DNA from: Leishmania mexicana MHOM/GT/2001/U1103
Taxonomy: Eukaryota; Euglenozoa; Kinetoplastea; Trypanosomatida; Trypanosomatidae
DNA length: 64,000 bases
Reading direction: 5' to 3'
NCBI RefSeq assembly: GCF_000234665.1
Contig: NC_018337.1
Span: 520,222-584,221 of the forward strand
Part shown: one piece after another, positions 1 to 10,400 of the stretch
How positions within the stretch are numbered: position 1 is the first letter of the stretch
Layout of the letters: each line of letters starts with the position of its first letter
Position numbers and translations under genes: made by a program
Notes under the pieces: generated by a model
What the model saw: only the letters and a program-made list of their open reading frames with translations
Told to the model about the DNA's origin: nothing
Database searches by the model: none

Positions 1-1719
1 ATGGACGTGTAGCCGGCGGCGGTGCTATGCGGACTCGTCCGCGGCGGGAGAAGAATGGTGGTGCTGCGCAGCGGAGGCAGCTTGCCGCTTTTGGGCACGG
101 AAGACTTCATTGGATGGGAGAGTATAGATACTTATATATGTGTTTGTCTGCGCGTAGGGTGCCGTACATGTCGTGATGGCCCCCCGTTCCAACAAGAGGA
201 GGAAGCAATAAGATGCCTGTGCCTCCGTGCGTGTTGAGAGAAAAAGCAGAAACAGAAACCGAGAAGCCCGTTGGCGGCGCAGCGCTAGGCAGCTGACCTT
301 CGAAAACACACAAGCACCGCAGAGAGGTGCTCTTTCGCGGGGTGCCACGTGTGTCTCTCTGCGGCTCCCGTTTAGCCTCCGGAGTGGCGCGCACTTGCTG
401 CGCAGAGCAAAGCCTTGACAGCACTGCACACTTCTTTTGACGACGCTGTGGCGGACAAAGGGCGAATGCGGAGATGCGTGTGCTGTCACGAGCATGAATG
501 AGGCAAGCGGCCGAATCGAGAAACACGAAGTTGAGGAAGACTGAAGCAAGTCGCCAAGATCATTGGACGCGAAAGGGCGTGTTGAGGTCGACGGCAGCGA
601 GACTCGATGCCCTCAGTAAGCATGTCGATAGCGATGCGTTTTGTACATGCGTGTTTGTGTGCGTGTGCGTGTGTGTGTGTGTGGAGGAAGAGACCAACAT
701 GAAACGAGCACCGGCAGGCAGGAAGGGGAGGGGGCGAGGGGAGGGTGGGCAAAGGATGCAGGGTGTGTGTGTGTGTGAGGGGGGGGGGAGCACTCCGCAA
801 CAGCGGAGAAACAACGAGGAGAGGAGGAAAAACCAGAAAAGCACGCGAGAGAGGAAGCAAAGGAAAACGCGCAGACAGAGAGAGAGAGAGAGGACCGAGT
901 CGACATGAGGAGGAGATGCCCACGCATAATACACGAAGCTGAAAACCAATAGCATGAGGCAAGAAGAAAGAGAGACTTCTGCGCGTCCATGACACGGGCC
1001 GTTTCGTTTCTGGAGGCAGAGCGAGCCCTCCCTCTCCCCCACCCACAGCAACCGCACAAAGCGGCTGAGCTGCCCGTATCCGCTAATGTGCGTATCACTA
1101 TTCTTTTTTTGTTTGTGTGTGTGTGTGTGTGCACCCTCTCTCCCTCCCTCGCCCTTTCTTCCAGTAGGCACCGTCAAAGCCCTCTCCGCATTGAGAGATG
1201 CACATGCGCGCACACACACGCACACGCATACACACACGCACGCATACAGACATGGACAAGAGCGCTTCCTCTGCGTGTTTTTTCGTTTTGTGTTGTTTGG
1301 TTGTTGCTGTTTTTTCGCCCTGCAGCACCTCTACTTTGATGTGTTTCCTGTGTCATCCGCATCTCGAGGGGCGCCTACGCTCTTTCGTTTTCTCGTGCTC
1401 CACGGTGCTTCTTCCGTCGCCTGCCCGTCCCCCCCTCCCCACCCGCCACCACTCTCCCTCCTTTTTCGTTTGCCGCAGCACACATCAGCATCGATCTCTC
1501 TCTCTCCATCACCCACGCGCGGTGCAGTGTCTCCGATGCCGCACGCAAGGAAAAAAACAAACGCACCCTCGACACAAGAGGGGCACACGGGAGGGGAGGG
1601 GAGGGGAGGAGGGGGCGAGAGAGGGAGAGAGGGAGATAGATAAGGCCTGTAGCAAGAGCGAACAGGGTAGGCCCCTGTCGGAGGGAGGAAGGCGAAAGCG
1701 AAGAAAAAAGGGAGCGTCG
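1..1719. other. Non-coding, low-complexity flank
   Basis: I see no credible gene here. The plus strand carries GT runs (for example around 669-683 and 1115-1131), G-rich and GA-rich stretches and CA runs near 1210-1240. Open frames on both strands consist of repeated His-Thr, Val-Cys, Ser-Leu or Arg-Glu pairs, which are translations of these simple repeats. The part next to 1720 should hold the 3' UTR of the 5-phosphatase gene and the intergenic sequence before the next gene downstream on the minus strand. Confidence 0.7.
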
Positions 1720-4011
1720 TCAATTGATCACTTGCTGAACCTCCCTCACGATCTTGCTGACCAACGCCGGCTCTATCGCAATAACTTTCACTTCAAACCG
1801 CGCGCGTACCGGGCGATGATCTGATTGCCGAAGACTCGACGCACACGCGTATTCTAACGGATGGATGTGGTTGGTGACCATCGGAAAGCGTGTTGGAATG
1901 ACAAGCACCTCCCCCGACGACGGCTCTAGTGCGCATCGTGGACGACGCGCGGCACAGAAGGTGGGCGCACACCATCTCTGTTCCCACACCCCATGCGTGG
2001 GTGCACGGCACGGCAATGACGTCGAGGGGCACTGGAACAGCTTATCTGTCGAGCCAAAGTCGTTCTGCGAGGCGTCGGCGGCCATGCCGCCGGTATCCTG
2101 CCCGTCACGCGACAGCGATCGCTCGCTGGCAAGGTCTTCAGAGCTTGTGAGCGACGAAGAGCCGGCGGAGGCTGGCTTCTCTAGTGCCGCCGAGTTAGGG
2201 GAAAGGTGCTTACTTTCAAGCTCTTCTAGTGACATCCACACCCCGGATGTTATCAAATCACATCCCAGCAACGAGGGGGATTGCAGGTCGTGTAGGGGCG
2301 GCTCAAAGCTGGCTGAACTCTCGGGCGTCTCCGCACATATTTCCCCCTTCGATGTCGCCGTCACTGCATCGTTCTCTAGTACGCGGAAGAGGACGCGATC
2401 ACACCAAGCCGGGTCGCGGCGCTTGCGACTTGTGTCGAACACGTCCGTGCCTCTGTCGTACCTGTACGTGGGCGGAAACGAAATCCACTGCTCCTGAAAG
2501 CCGTCGAAGGCCTCACCAGACACCATCAGCTGGCGCAGCTCGTCGTGGCAAAGTAGGTTGTCGTACTCGCCACGCTCCACCGACTCTTTGATGAGTGGGC
2601 TGGGCAACGCGTGCAGGCGAGAGTTCAAGTCTCCGAGGAAAAAGACGTAGTCGTGTTCATCCAGTACCCGAGTCTCGGCAGCTGACGTGAAAGACGCCCG
2701 AAAGGCGGAATGGCCGAAGCTGAACAAGCGATCCCACGCACTGTTCCCCTGCACGGACGAATGCTCGATGCTGTGGCTCAGCACCTCTTTCGCGTTCAGA
2801 AAGGTCTGCAACACTTCGCTCTCGTCGTCGCACCAGACAGGCATGTCAAAGCGAATATCCTTCAGCGCCGCTTGGTAGTTACTCGTGCGGCGCTTCTCGT
2901 TGTGCTTGTGTGCCACAAAATGGGCGGAGATGAAGAGAAAACGCTTGCCGTAGATGGTGACGCGCATAGCAACGGAGCCTTTGTTGCCCAGCACGGACAG
3001 GGCTCCGGTGCGGGTGAGGGACAGGCGCACGTGAGAGACGTAGTCTACGTGTTTTGCCTGGATCAGCACAATTAACACGAGCCCAACGAGCTGCACCACC
3101 TGCACCTTCTTGTATTCGATGTTGCGGTCTGAGGCGGCGGCGAGGGTTTCGATGATGGCGTCCGCCCACTCCCAGCTGCGCTGCGTCGACTCCTTCACGA
3201 GCGCTGTCCCGGTCATCTCGACCTCCTGTAGGCTAATGAGAAACAAGTCCGGAAACTTTGCCTCGATCCACTGCCACTCTCTCTCTAAGATGGCGGCAGC
3301 CCTCTGTTGATCAGCTAGGCGGAAATCCTCGGCGGTGGTGCGCTTCAGACTTCTGGGATCCTCACTGGAGCCGGCGTTCGCAGACGCTTTTCGGGAGCGC
3401 ATCGTCGAGGAGCCGGTTGGGTAGTGGGGCTTACTGAGAGAGCCACCGTAGGCCAAAACGGCCTGCTTGTGCTCCTGATAGCGCATCACCTCGTCTGTGA
3501 GCTCCTGTCCAATCAGCCAAGACAGGAAGGCGTCTTCATACAAAGGCGGCGCCTGCTGGTCCACGTTCCATGTGCACGCATTCACGAGAAACGGCGCCTG
3601 CAGGTCGTCCACCGGGACGTCGCGGAGGTAGCCGCGGATGCGCGCGTTTACCTGCTGTCGTCTCTTCAACGTCTCCCTGTACACCGTCGCTGTTAATGGC
3701 GTGAGAGCGCCGCTGCTGTCGCCACTGCTACACTCCGTAGAGAACTCTGTCTCGATGCGAAGAAGCGGCCGCGCGAGACGGCGCGCCGCACCCATACCAG
3801 TTCGCAGAGCGCCTTTGATACTTGCCTCTGCCCTGTCTCGCTTCCTCCAGTGAGGCGAGTAGTGAAACAGCGCCTCCAGCGCCTCCACACGTTTCACTGT
3901 GCCGAGGGTCACCAGCCAGATGATCACCTCGATGATGATCACCGTAGCACGTGCCCACAGCGGCGCCTCTTCCTTTTTCCACCGTTGCCCGGGAGGGACC
4001 TTTGTCCCCAT
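1720..4011 (-). CDS. Inositol polyphosphate 5-phosphatase-like protein
   Basis: Predicted 763-aa enzyme of the endonuclease/exonuclease/phosphatase fold that removes the 5-phosphate from phosphoinositides or soluble inositol phosphates. The signature motifs are present in order: NACTWNVD near residue 150, FLGDLNSRL near 456, PAWCDRVLF near 533 and SDHRPVRARF near 730. The 5-phosphatase diagnostic is the P-x-WCDR motif after GDLN. Residues about 21-39 are strongly hydrophobic, suggesting a membrane anchor or signal anchor near the N terminus. Two features are odd: the spacing between the WCDR and SDHRP motifs is about 190 residues, filled with Ser/Glu-rich sequence, where family members usually have a few dozen; and the N terminus is highly charged. 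The open frame continues upstream to 4287, but that part is Pro/Thr/Ser low complexity and runs through a pyrimidine tract, so I start at the ATG at 4011. The family is clear; the substrate is unknown. Confidence 0.88.
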   Translation of the reverse strand: MGTKVPPGQRWKKEEAPLWARATVIIIEVIIWLVTLGTVKRVEALEALFHYSPHWRKRDRAEASIKGALRTGMGAARRLARPLLRIETEFSTECSSGDSSGALTPLTATVYRETLKRRQQVNARIRGYLRDVPVDDLQAPFLVNACTWNVDQQAPPLYEDAFLSWLIGQELTDEVMRYQEHKQAVLAYGGSLSKPHYPTGSSTMRSRKASANAGSSEDPRSLKRTTAEDFRLADQQRAAAILEREWQWIEAKFPDLFLISLQEVEMTGTALVKESTQRSWEWADAIIETLAAASDRNIEYKKVQVVQLVGLVLIVLIQAKHVDYVSHVRLSLTRTGALSVLGNKGSVAMRVTIYGKRFLFISAHFVAHKHNEKRRTSNYQAALKDIRFDMPVWCDDESEVLQTFLNAKEVLSHSIEHSSVQGNSAWDRLFSFGHSAFRASFTSAAETRVLDEHDYVFFLGDLNSRLHALPSPLIKESVERGEYDNLLCHDELRQLMVSGEAFDGFQEQWISFPPTYRYDRGTDVFDTSRKRRDPAWCDRVLFRVLENDAVTATSKGEICAETPESSASFEPPLHDLQSPSLLGCDLITSGVWMSLEELESKHLSPNSAALEKPASAGSSSLTSSEDLASERSLSRDGQDTGGMAADASQNDFGSTDKLFQCPSTSLPCRAPTHGVWEQRWCAPTFCAARRPRCALEPSSGEVLVIPTRFPMVTNHIHPLEYACASSLRQSDHRPVRARFEVKVIAIEPALVSKIVREVQQVIN

Positions 4012-4050
4012 CTCGCTGAATTGAGCTCGGCAAAGCGTGTCTCTCTGTCC

Positions 4051-4105
4051 CTGCTTGGGGAGGGGGGAGGGAGAGGGGGAGGAAGGGGTGGTGGTGGTAG
4101 TGGTG
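4051..4105 (-). promoter_or_regulatory. Likely spliced-leader acceptor for the 5-phosphatase gene
   Basis: The minus strand has a long C/T tract followed by CAAG and CAG at 4057-4051, about 40 nt before the ATG at 4011. This fits kinetoplastid trans-splicing and argues against the longer open frame starting at 4287. Confidence 0.55.
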
Positions 4106-7100
4106 GTGCGTGGAGGAGGCGAAGGCGTGGAGGGTGACGAGGGCTGCTTCGCCGACTGCTGTCGTGGTGACGCTGACAGTGACGATGGCAATGAGAGGAC
4201 GAAGAGAGAAGAGAGCGTTGTGCCACGACTCAGGGCTGTGCGTCGACACACTTCCGCTACGTGAGCCCGCGCGACGCAGCACAACACACAAAGAGCGAGA
4301 GGAAGCCGACAAGGCGGTGAAGACTACGGTGACGGAAAGACTGAGAACGAGAAAGAGTTGGACCGATCTGCGGATCCGCAGAGGGAGCGACTCAACATGC
4401 AATCACAAGAGGACAGCCAATGCAGACGATACAGAGGCGAGGTGGGGGAGGAGAGAGAAAAAAGGCAACAGCAATATAGGTCCAGTGCGTGAATGGGCAG
4501 CGGCTTCGACGCACATTAGCACAGCCGCGGAAAGCAGCAACAAGAGCAACAGAAAACCAACAAGAACGACAAAACGAAAAAAAAAGTAGCGGGATATAAA
4601 GTCGAACCGAAGGAAGAGCTGACTGAAAAAGCAACCGTGGACTGCAGCGCTGCCTCTATCGAATTAGCCCCAGATGCAATGCGACGTGGCTTTCCAACAC
4701 GCAGGACATGACAGTACAGAGAGAAAAACAACAACAACAGGAAATGCAGCAGGTGCTGTGTGACGGTGAAACGCTCCCGGAGCCGTCGACACCACCAACA
4801 CAATAGCACTAGCCACAAAAACGAGCGCGTGTTGGAGCAGCTGGAGACGTGTTGTTGAGCAGTCAGTCCTGTGACGGCACAGGATTCTCCTGCGCCGTCA
4901 CTTTGTCCCCACCCCCGCCACCCTCGGACAGGAGGCAAGTAGAAACGGGAGAGAAGGTGATACGGAAGAGCACACAGCGGGGGAGGGGGAGGCACCTCAC
5001 CAAGTGTTGTTCACCTCCTTCCCAGGAAAGGCAAGGAAAAAAAAATGTATTTCCGTTCAAATATGCGCTCGCACAGACACAGGCATGCACACAGAATGGG
5101 TAGCGAAGCGCGTGTATGGGGGGGGGGATTGGGCTTGCAGACAGACAGATGGAAAAGAGACTCAGCGAGTGTGAAAAGTGGAAAGCAGAAGAGGGAAAGG
5201 AGAGTGAACGACAGGGGTGCACTCACAAGTACACACACACACACACGCACACGCACCAAATCCACAGGGCACTCACACAAGTCCAAGTCAGCAAACATAC
5301 AAGCAACGAGATGTTTTTATGGCCAGCGGGGGGGGAGGGGAGGGGAAGAGGGAGGGCTTCCCTCTTTACGTCCGGCAGTGGCTTGTGTGTGTACCCGTGT
5401 TTGTGCACTGTGACCAGTTGCGGGGGTGGGGGTGATGGTAGGGTGTCTGCGTCTCTCTCTCTGTGCGCATATGCGCCTATTTCTTGAGCGAGTGTGCTCT
5501 CCCACTGCCCACGGCAGCTCTGACCTGCAGCGACGCAAGCGCGCCGATTGTGCATGTGTTTGTGATTGTGTGGAGGTGATTCAAGCGTTGTTAGAGAGCG
5601 GAGACGTGCGAGGAAAGAGGGAGGATAAAGAAAGAAATTCCCACTGAGGTATTCAGATGCGCACGCCGACTGGGGGAGAGGTGACGTGCTTCGCTGAGGT
5701 ACACACACACACATTATGCTCAAGACCCAGGTCCCCTCTCAACACTGTCATCGACACTTGCCGAGGGTGATGAACGGCAAGACGCGTATCTAACGCGGCT
5801 GCTGACACGCAAGGAGGAGTCTGTGAGCGCAGCAATGGCGATCACACGAGACAGCAACCACGCTCGCAAAGGACGTTGGCAACACGTCACGTGCCGACAA
5901 TCCAGAAACAATGAAAATGCGTCCACGGTGCCGAGTCCCACGCACTCGTGTGCTCGCCCGGTTTTTCAACTTCTTCACATGGGCGGTTTCGCCTTCTCAT
6001 TTGTGGTTGTGGATGTCGAGAGTGGGTAAGACGCCACCAGGAACTGAGAGCTATGAACAACATACAGGACGAGTGTACCGATGCATCACGCCTTTCCCCT
6101 CACAGGGGAGAGGGGGGGGGGCGGATGTTGAACAGCACAGTATAAAGCAACTACACTACGTGTTGCGCAGGTGAGGGCACCATCATCAACGCAATAAAAA
6201 GAGACATGTATACATGCACACAAAGAGGAAGCGTGAACGCAAAGGAATAGGAGAGGGAATGAAGAAGAGGAACAACAGCAACGACAAAAAAGGCAGAAGG
6301 TAAGCGAAGGCGGGAAGGATGCGGGGCGGACCGGAAGAGGGCGGGGCGGGGCGGGGCGACCAGAGAGAAAGGGAAAGGAGGGAGGGATGAGGGGGCTCGC
6401 TGATGCGCTTGCTATCTTTGTGTGGTGGTTGCCACGACGTCCACTGTCTATCACTACTGAAAAGACATAACCACAATCCACGTCGCCCTCAGCGACACAG
6501 CATGGGGGGACCAGTTCCCCAGTGAATGGGAGAGGGAGGGAGGGAGGGGGGAGTGGGAAGTGCCATTTTTTTCTTTTTTGGCAGAGGCATCTGCACGGGT
6601 GCGGCATGTGTCACCAAAAAAGGAAATCCCTCGCAAGAGCAAGAAAAAGACAAAGAGAGACGGCCAATGCCGCACGGTGAACGGGCGGTGGGGTGAGGAA
6701 GGAGGTGGGGACGGAGAAGGCTGTGGAGCAGGCGAAATGAAGACACCATGCACACCACCACCACCACCACCCCCCGTCCATAACAAGCGATCTACATCAA
6801 CAAGTATACGAAGAAAAAAAGAGAACAACAACAACAAAAGAAACAAAAAAAAACGGAGACCATCCGCGCCGCCGCTTCAATTCCAACCACCACCGTCCTC
6901 TCTCACAAACGGACCACATAAACACACCACCTCTCTCTTGATTGCCACGAGCGGTGTGAGTCGCGCAGAAGGGTGTGGCAGGGGGGAGGGGGGAGGGGGC
7001 GGCATAGGCATTGTGCTGTACATTGGTGTGCTCGCGGCACTGGAAACGAAAACCAAGATAAAGAGCTGAAAAGAAACCCCTCAACAGCCTCCCCCCCCAA

Positions 7101-7403
7101 AAAGAAAGACACAGGTGGACCGGAGGGTAAAGTAGGGGAGGGATAGAGCATAGGGGAATCCATCGCGGCAGAGGGAGCGACGTTTGCGTGCACTAAACAC
7201 TCCCCACGCATGTTTCCACGCCAGCAGCCCTCTCCCTTTCCCTTTCCCCCTTCTCCTAACTAAGTGCTGTCTGCAGCCCATTTCGCTCTCACTTCACGCT
7301 CTCCAGGCGGCTTTACAGGCTTCGATATACCCTTGGCGCTGCCCACACCGTCCATCACCGCAACTACCGTCCACATACACCTGCTCGCTCCAGCGCCGCC
7401 ATG
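4106..7403. other. Long intergenic region
   Basis: About 3.3 kb without a supportable gene. It contains G-rich and A-rich plus-strand stretches, a CA run near 5228-5245, a short CA run near 5700-5712, and a GGGGC repeat near 6341-6359. Open frames are short, lack domains and mirror the simple repeats. It must contain the 5' region of the 5-phosphatase mRNA and the 3' UTR of the cyclase-like gene that ends at 7404. Confidence 0.6.
6341..6359 (+). repeat. GGGGC tandem run, potential G-quadruplex
   Basis: Plus strand carries four closely spaced runs of three to four G separated by single C residues, with further G runs just upstream. This matches the sequence requirement for a G-quadruplex. It lies in the intergenic region, on the strand opposite to the coding strand. 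Confidence 0.5.
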
Positions 7404-10400
7404 TTAGTGACGCCGTGCGCTGTTGGAACGGAACGGAAATGTCTTGGACTTCGACAGCGGCGCCGCTGGGATCTTTGCCAGTTTGCCCAGCCCCGTGTCT
7501 GACACCTGTGCCAGCGTGCGACATGCATCATCGAGGTAGTCAAGTGCGCTTAGGAACAGTCGTTCGGGGCTGACCTTGAAGTCCTCACAGAGTGAGTCGG
7601 AGGAGCCCCTTTCCTGCGGCTCCGCGTCACGGCTCAGAGGGGGAGACATGAGGCTCGCACGCGCCCCGGCAGGGGCCTTGTTCGAAAGCCGCCCGTTGGG
7701 TGGCGAAATGCCGGGTAGAGAGGAGAAGCACGACTCGCGCGCGCTGCCCGATGACGAGTATTCGATGGCATGAAAGGATGTGCCGTGAACCCGCGCGCTA
7801 GAGGCGCTACGAGAGTTCCTCTGCGAGCCACTGCCGGCACTACCACCGAGAGGACCTGCGGGGCTACTGTCACTAGATATAGGTGGCGGGGCGACAGCTG
7901 TGACCTTGCTGCTTTGTCCGCAGCGTGGCAGCGGCAGGGCAGGTGGAGAGCGCTGGTCAACGCAGATCGCAAGCGCGTTCAGAAGCACCGTGATGAGATA
8001 CTTGGAAAAGTCCATGAAAAGCGCATACTGCTCGACGATTGCGGCTCGAGTAGTCACACGCGTCGCGGAGGAGGCCGCGGACGCCTTTGGGGGTGCAGCG
8101 TCCTTCGATCGCCGGGTGAGGTTCACACTTCCACGCGTGGCAGACAGCGATGTCGGCGGTGCGGGGATCTTAGTGGACGAACAATTTTCGGCACTCGTCT
8201 TGCTTCCGGCTGCGCCACCGGCAGCCGCACTGGTGGACCTTTCAGCCTGGAACACAGCCGGCAACTCACTCGCAGACTCGTCTGCCACGCCCTCCACTGC
8301 CTGGGCTAGCAGCTGCGCCGAGGGAAACATCTTGAGCAATTCCTGCAGCTCTGCCTGAATCCTACACGTCACCTCCAAGAGACCGAGATCCTTGAGGCGG
8401 TCAGCCGGGTGCGGCGTCACGGTGCTCCAGTCCGTGAGCGACGCAGCCGGCAGGGGATTGAAGGATTCTTCGGGCTCTACAAGCCACGCATGCTGCGCCA
8501 TCATAGCTGTTGGCAGTACCATGGTCTTGGGAAGCGTTGCCAATGCGAGGCCCGCCGTTTCCGTCGTGGCAGCCGCGGGTGTTGCTGACTCGAGCCTCCC
8601 GGTGTCGTCAGCCGGGACTGCACCATCATCCTCGCCGCTTGTGCTCTCCGCATTGCCTTCGGCCACCGAGGCTGTTGCCATCGCCAAGGCCGCCTCGGTG
8701 CGCTTGGCAGCACCAAAGGCAGTGCTCGTCGACGGCGGTATCAGCGCCAAGCGACCCTCGAGCCGCCGCGGCACAGAAGCCACGCACTCCTCGACAAAGA
8801 CGTTCGCTTTCACAGCCTTCGGTTCGCTATCACCCTGTGCCTTCTTGGCCTCCTCCGTTGTGGTGCTACTCTTCCTCTTGGCACCTTCGACTGAGTGAAT
8901 GATTCTCGGCGTCACCACCAACTCCATCCTTAGCTGCGCCAGCAGCAGTTTTCCGCTCGGGTGCGCGCCCACTGCGTTTAGCAGCGATCGACTAAGACGT
9001 ATCTCACCACCGCGCGCGTGCAGGCCGAGCACAAAGGTCTCATCCACACCAACACCGCTGATATGGACAACGCTCAAGGGCTCAGCGGTAGCGCTACCAC
9101 CGTCGGCACCGCCTTCACTCACTGCCTTGCTGCTGGCGTCGCTCTTGAGAGCTGGGGGCGAAGACGAGGAACACATGAAGCACCACATGTACTGGTCCGA
9201 CACATGGACGGAGATCTGAGGCCGAGGTCCGTTGAAAAGTACCGTGTGGGATTTTATGTCCTTCACATGCAGCGTCGATTCCAGCATGCGCAGTTCCTCT
9301 GGCCAGATCGATTCGACCATCTCTAGCTGGATTTGCCGCGCTGCCTCAAGCGCCATGGTGGGCTCCTCGAACACCACCAAGTACGAAGTCGTGGAGTTTG
9401 TCTTGGCCACGTAGCCGCTAAAGCTGCGCACAGCGTTCTGCACAATGTAGTTGTAGTGTGCCCAGACTAGCCTTAGGAGGGGTGGTGCTACAGACCGGGC
9501 GATCGCGCCAGCACCGGCGACGTCGCAGTAGAGAAACGCCAGGGGTTTTGTCGAGCGCCGAACATACATGAGGTCCGCCTCTACCTCTTCCACCGTACGA
9601 AACCGCACGGAACGGCGACGCGCAGGCACGTTCTCCGATTTCTCCTCTGCCTGGGGCTGGCACAGCAGCAACCACGGGCTGCGCAGCGGCGAGGTCGTCG
9701 CCATGCTGACCTCCCAGCCGCGCTCGTAGTTGTCCTCGGCGCTCATGCGGGCCATCTCACCAAGTTCCAGTCGGCGCTGCTGCTGTTCCATCATGTCGAG
9801 CACGCCTTGTCGTGGCAGCTCATCCCGGCGCAGCGTCAGCGCTGCCAGAACGGAACGGTAGGGTAGATACAGATTCTTGTTCTGCATGGCGGCCCTCCCA
9901 AAGTTGCGCAGCTGCTTGTGACGGTATGCAAAGGGCTTGGGCAGGATCGAGTGCACCATCGCCGGGGGGTCGTGGGAGCCGATGAACTGGGGTCTTTGCT
10001 TCACGATGTACTGTGTATCAAGCAAGTTCTCTTTCTTCGAGTAGAAGCTGCGGACAACGTCCTCCATGGCAAGAATTTCTCCGCTTTCGGCGAGGTCGCA
10101 CAGAGTACCAGAGAGGCGAATGGCCGGACCGGTGCACTTCAGCACACCGTTTTCTAGGTTGCGGTAAATGGAGGTCATGGGCCCGCTCGCCACGCCGGCA
10201 CGGAACAGGAAGACATCGCGACCCTTGCCCAGCGACGTGTGGGCGTACTTCGTGCCTGTGCGGTTGACCTTGATGTACATTTCAGACACAAAAGCAAGGG
10301 CTTGCTCGACCTCGCGAAACACGTACGTGAACACATCAGAGTAGTTGCCGCTCATGAGGAATCCAAAGTGCACCTTGGCGGCGTTGTGGATGTCACCACG

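Noticed and set aside
486..1237. Overlapping minus-strand open frames rich in Leu, Ser, Cys and Val that look like secreted or membrane proteins
   Set aside because: They translate GT/CA and purine-rich simple repeats in several frames at once; no domain, no good start context.
4012..4287. Upstream extension of the 5-phosphatase frame
   Set aside because: Pro/Thr/Ser low complexity that runs through the pyrimidine tract and acceptor; not expected in the mature mRNA.
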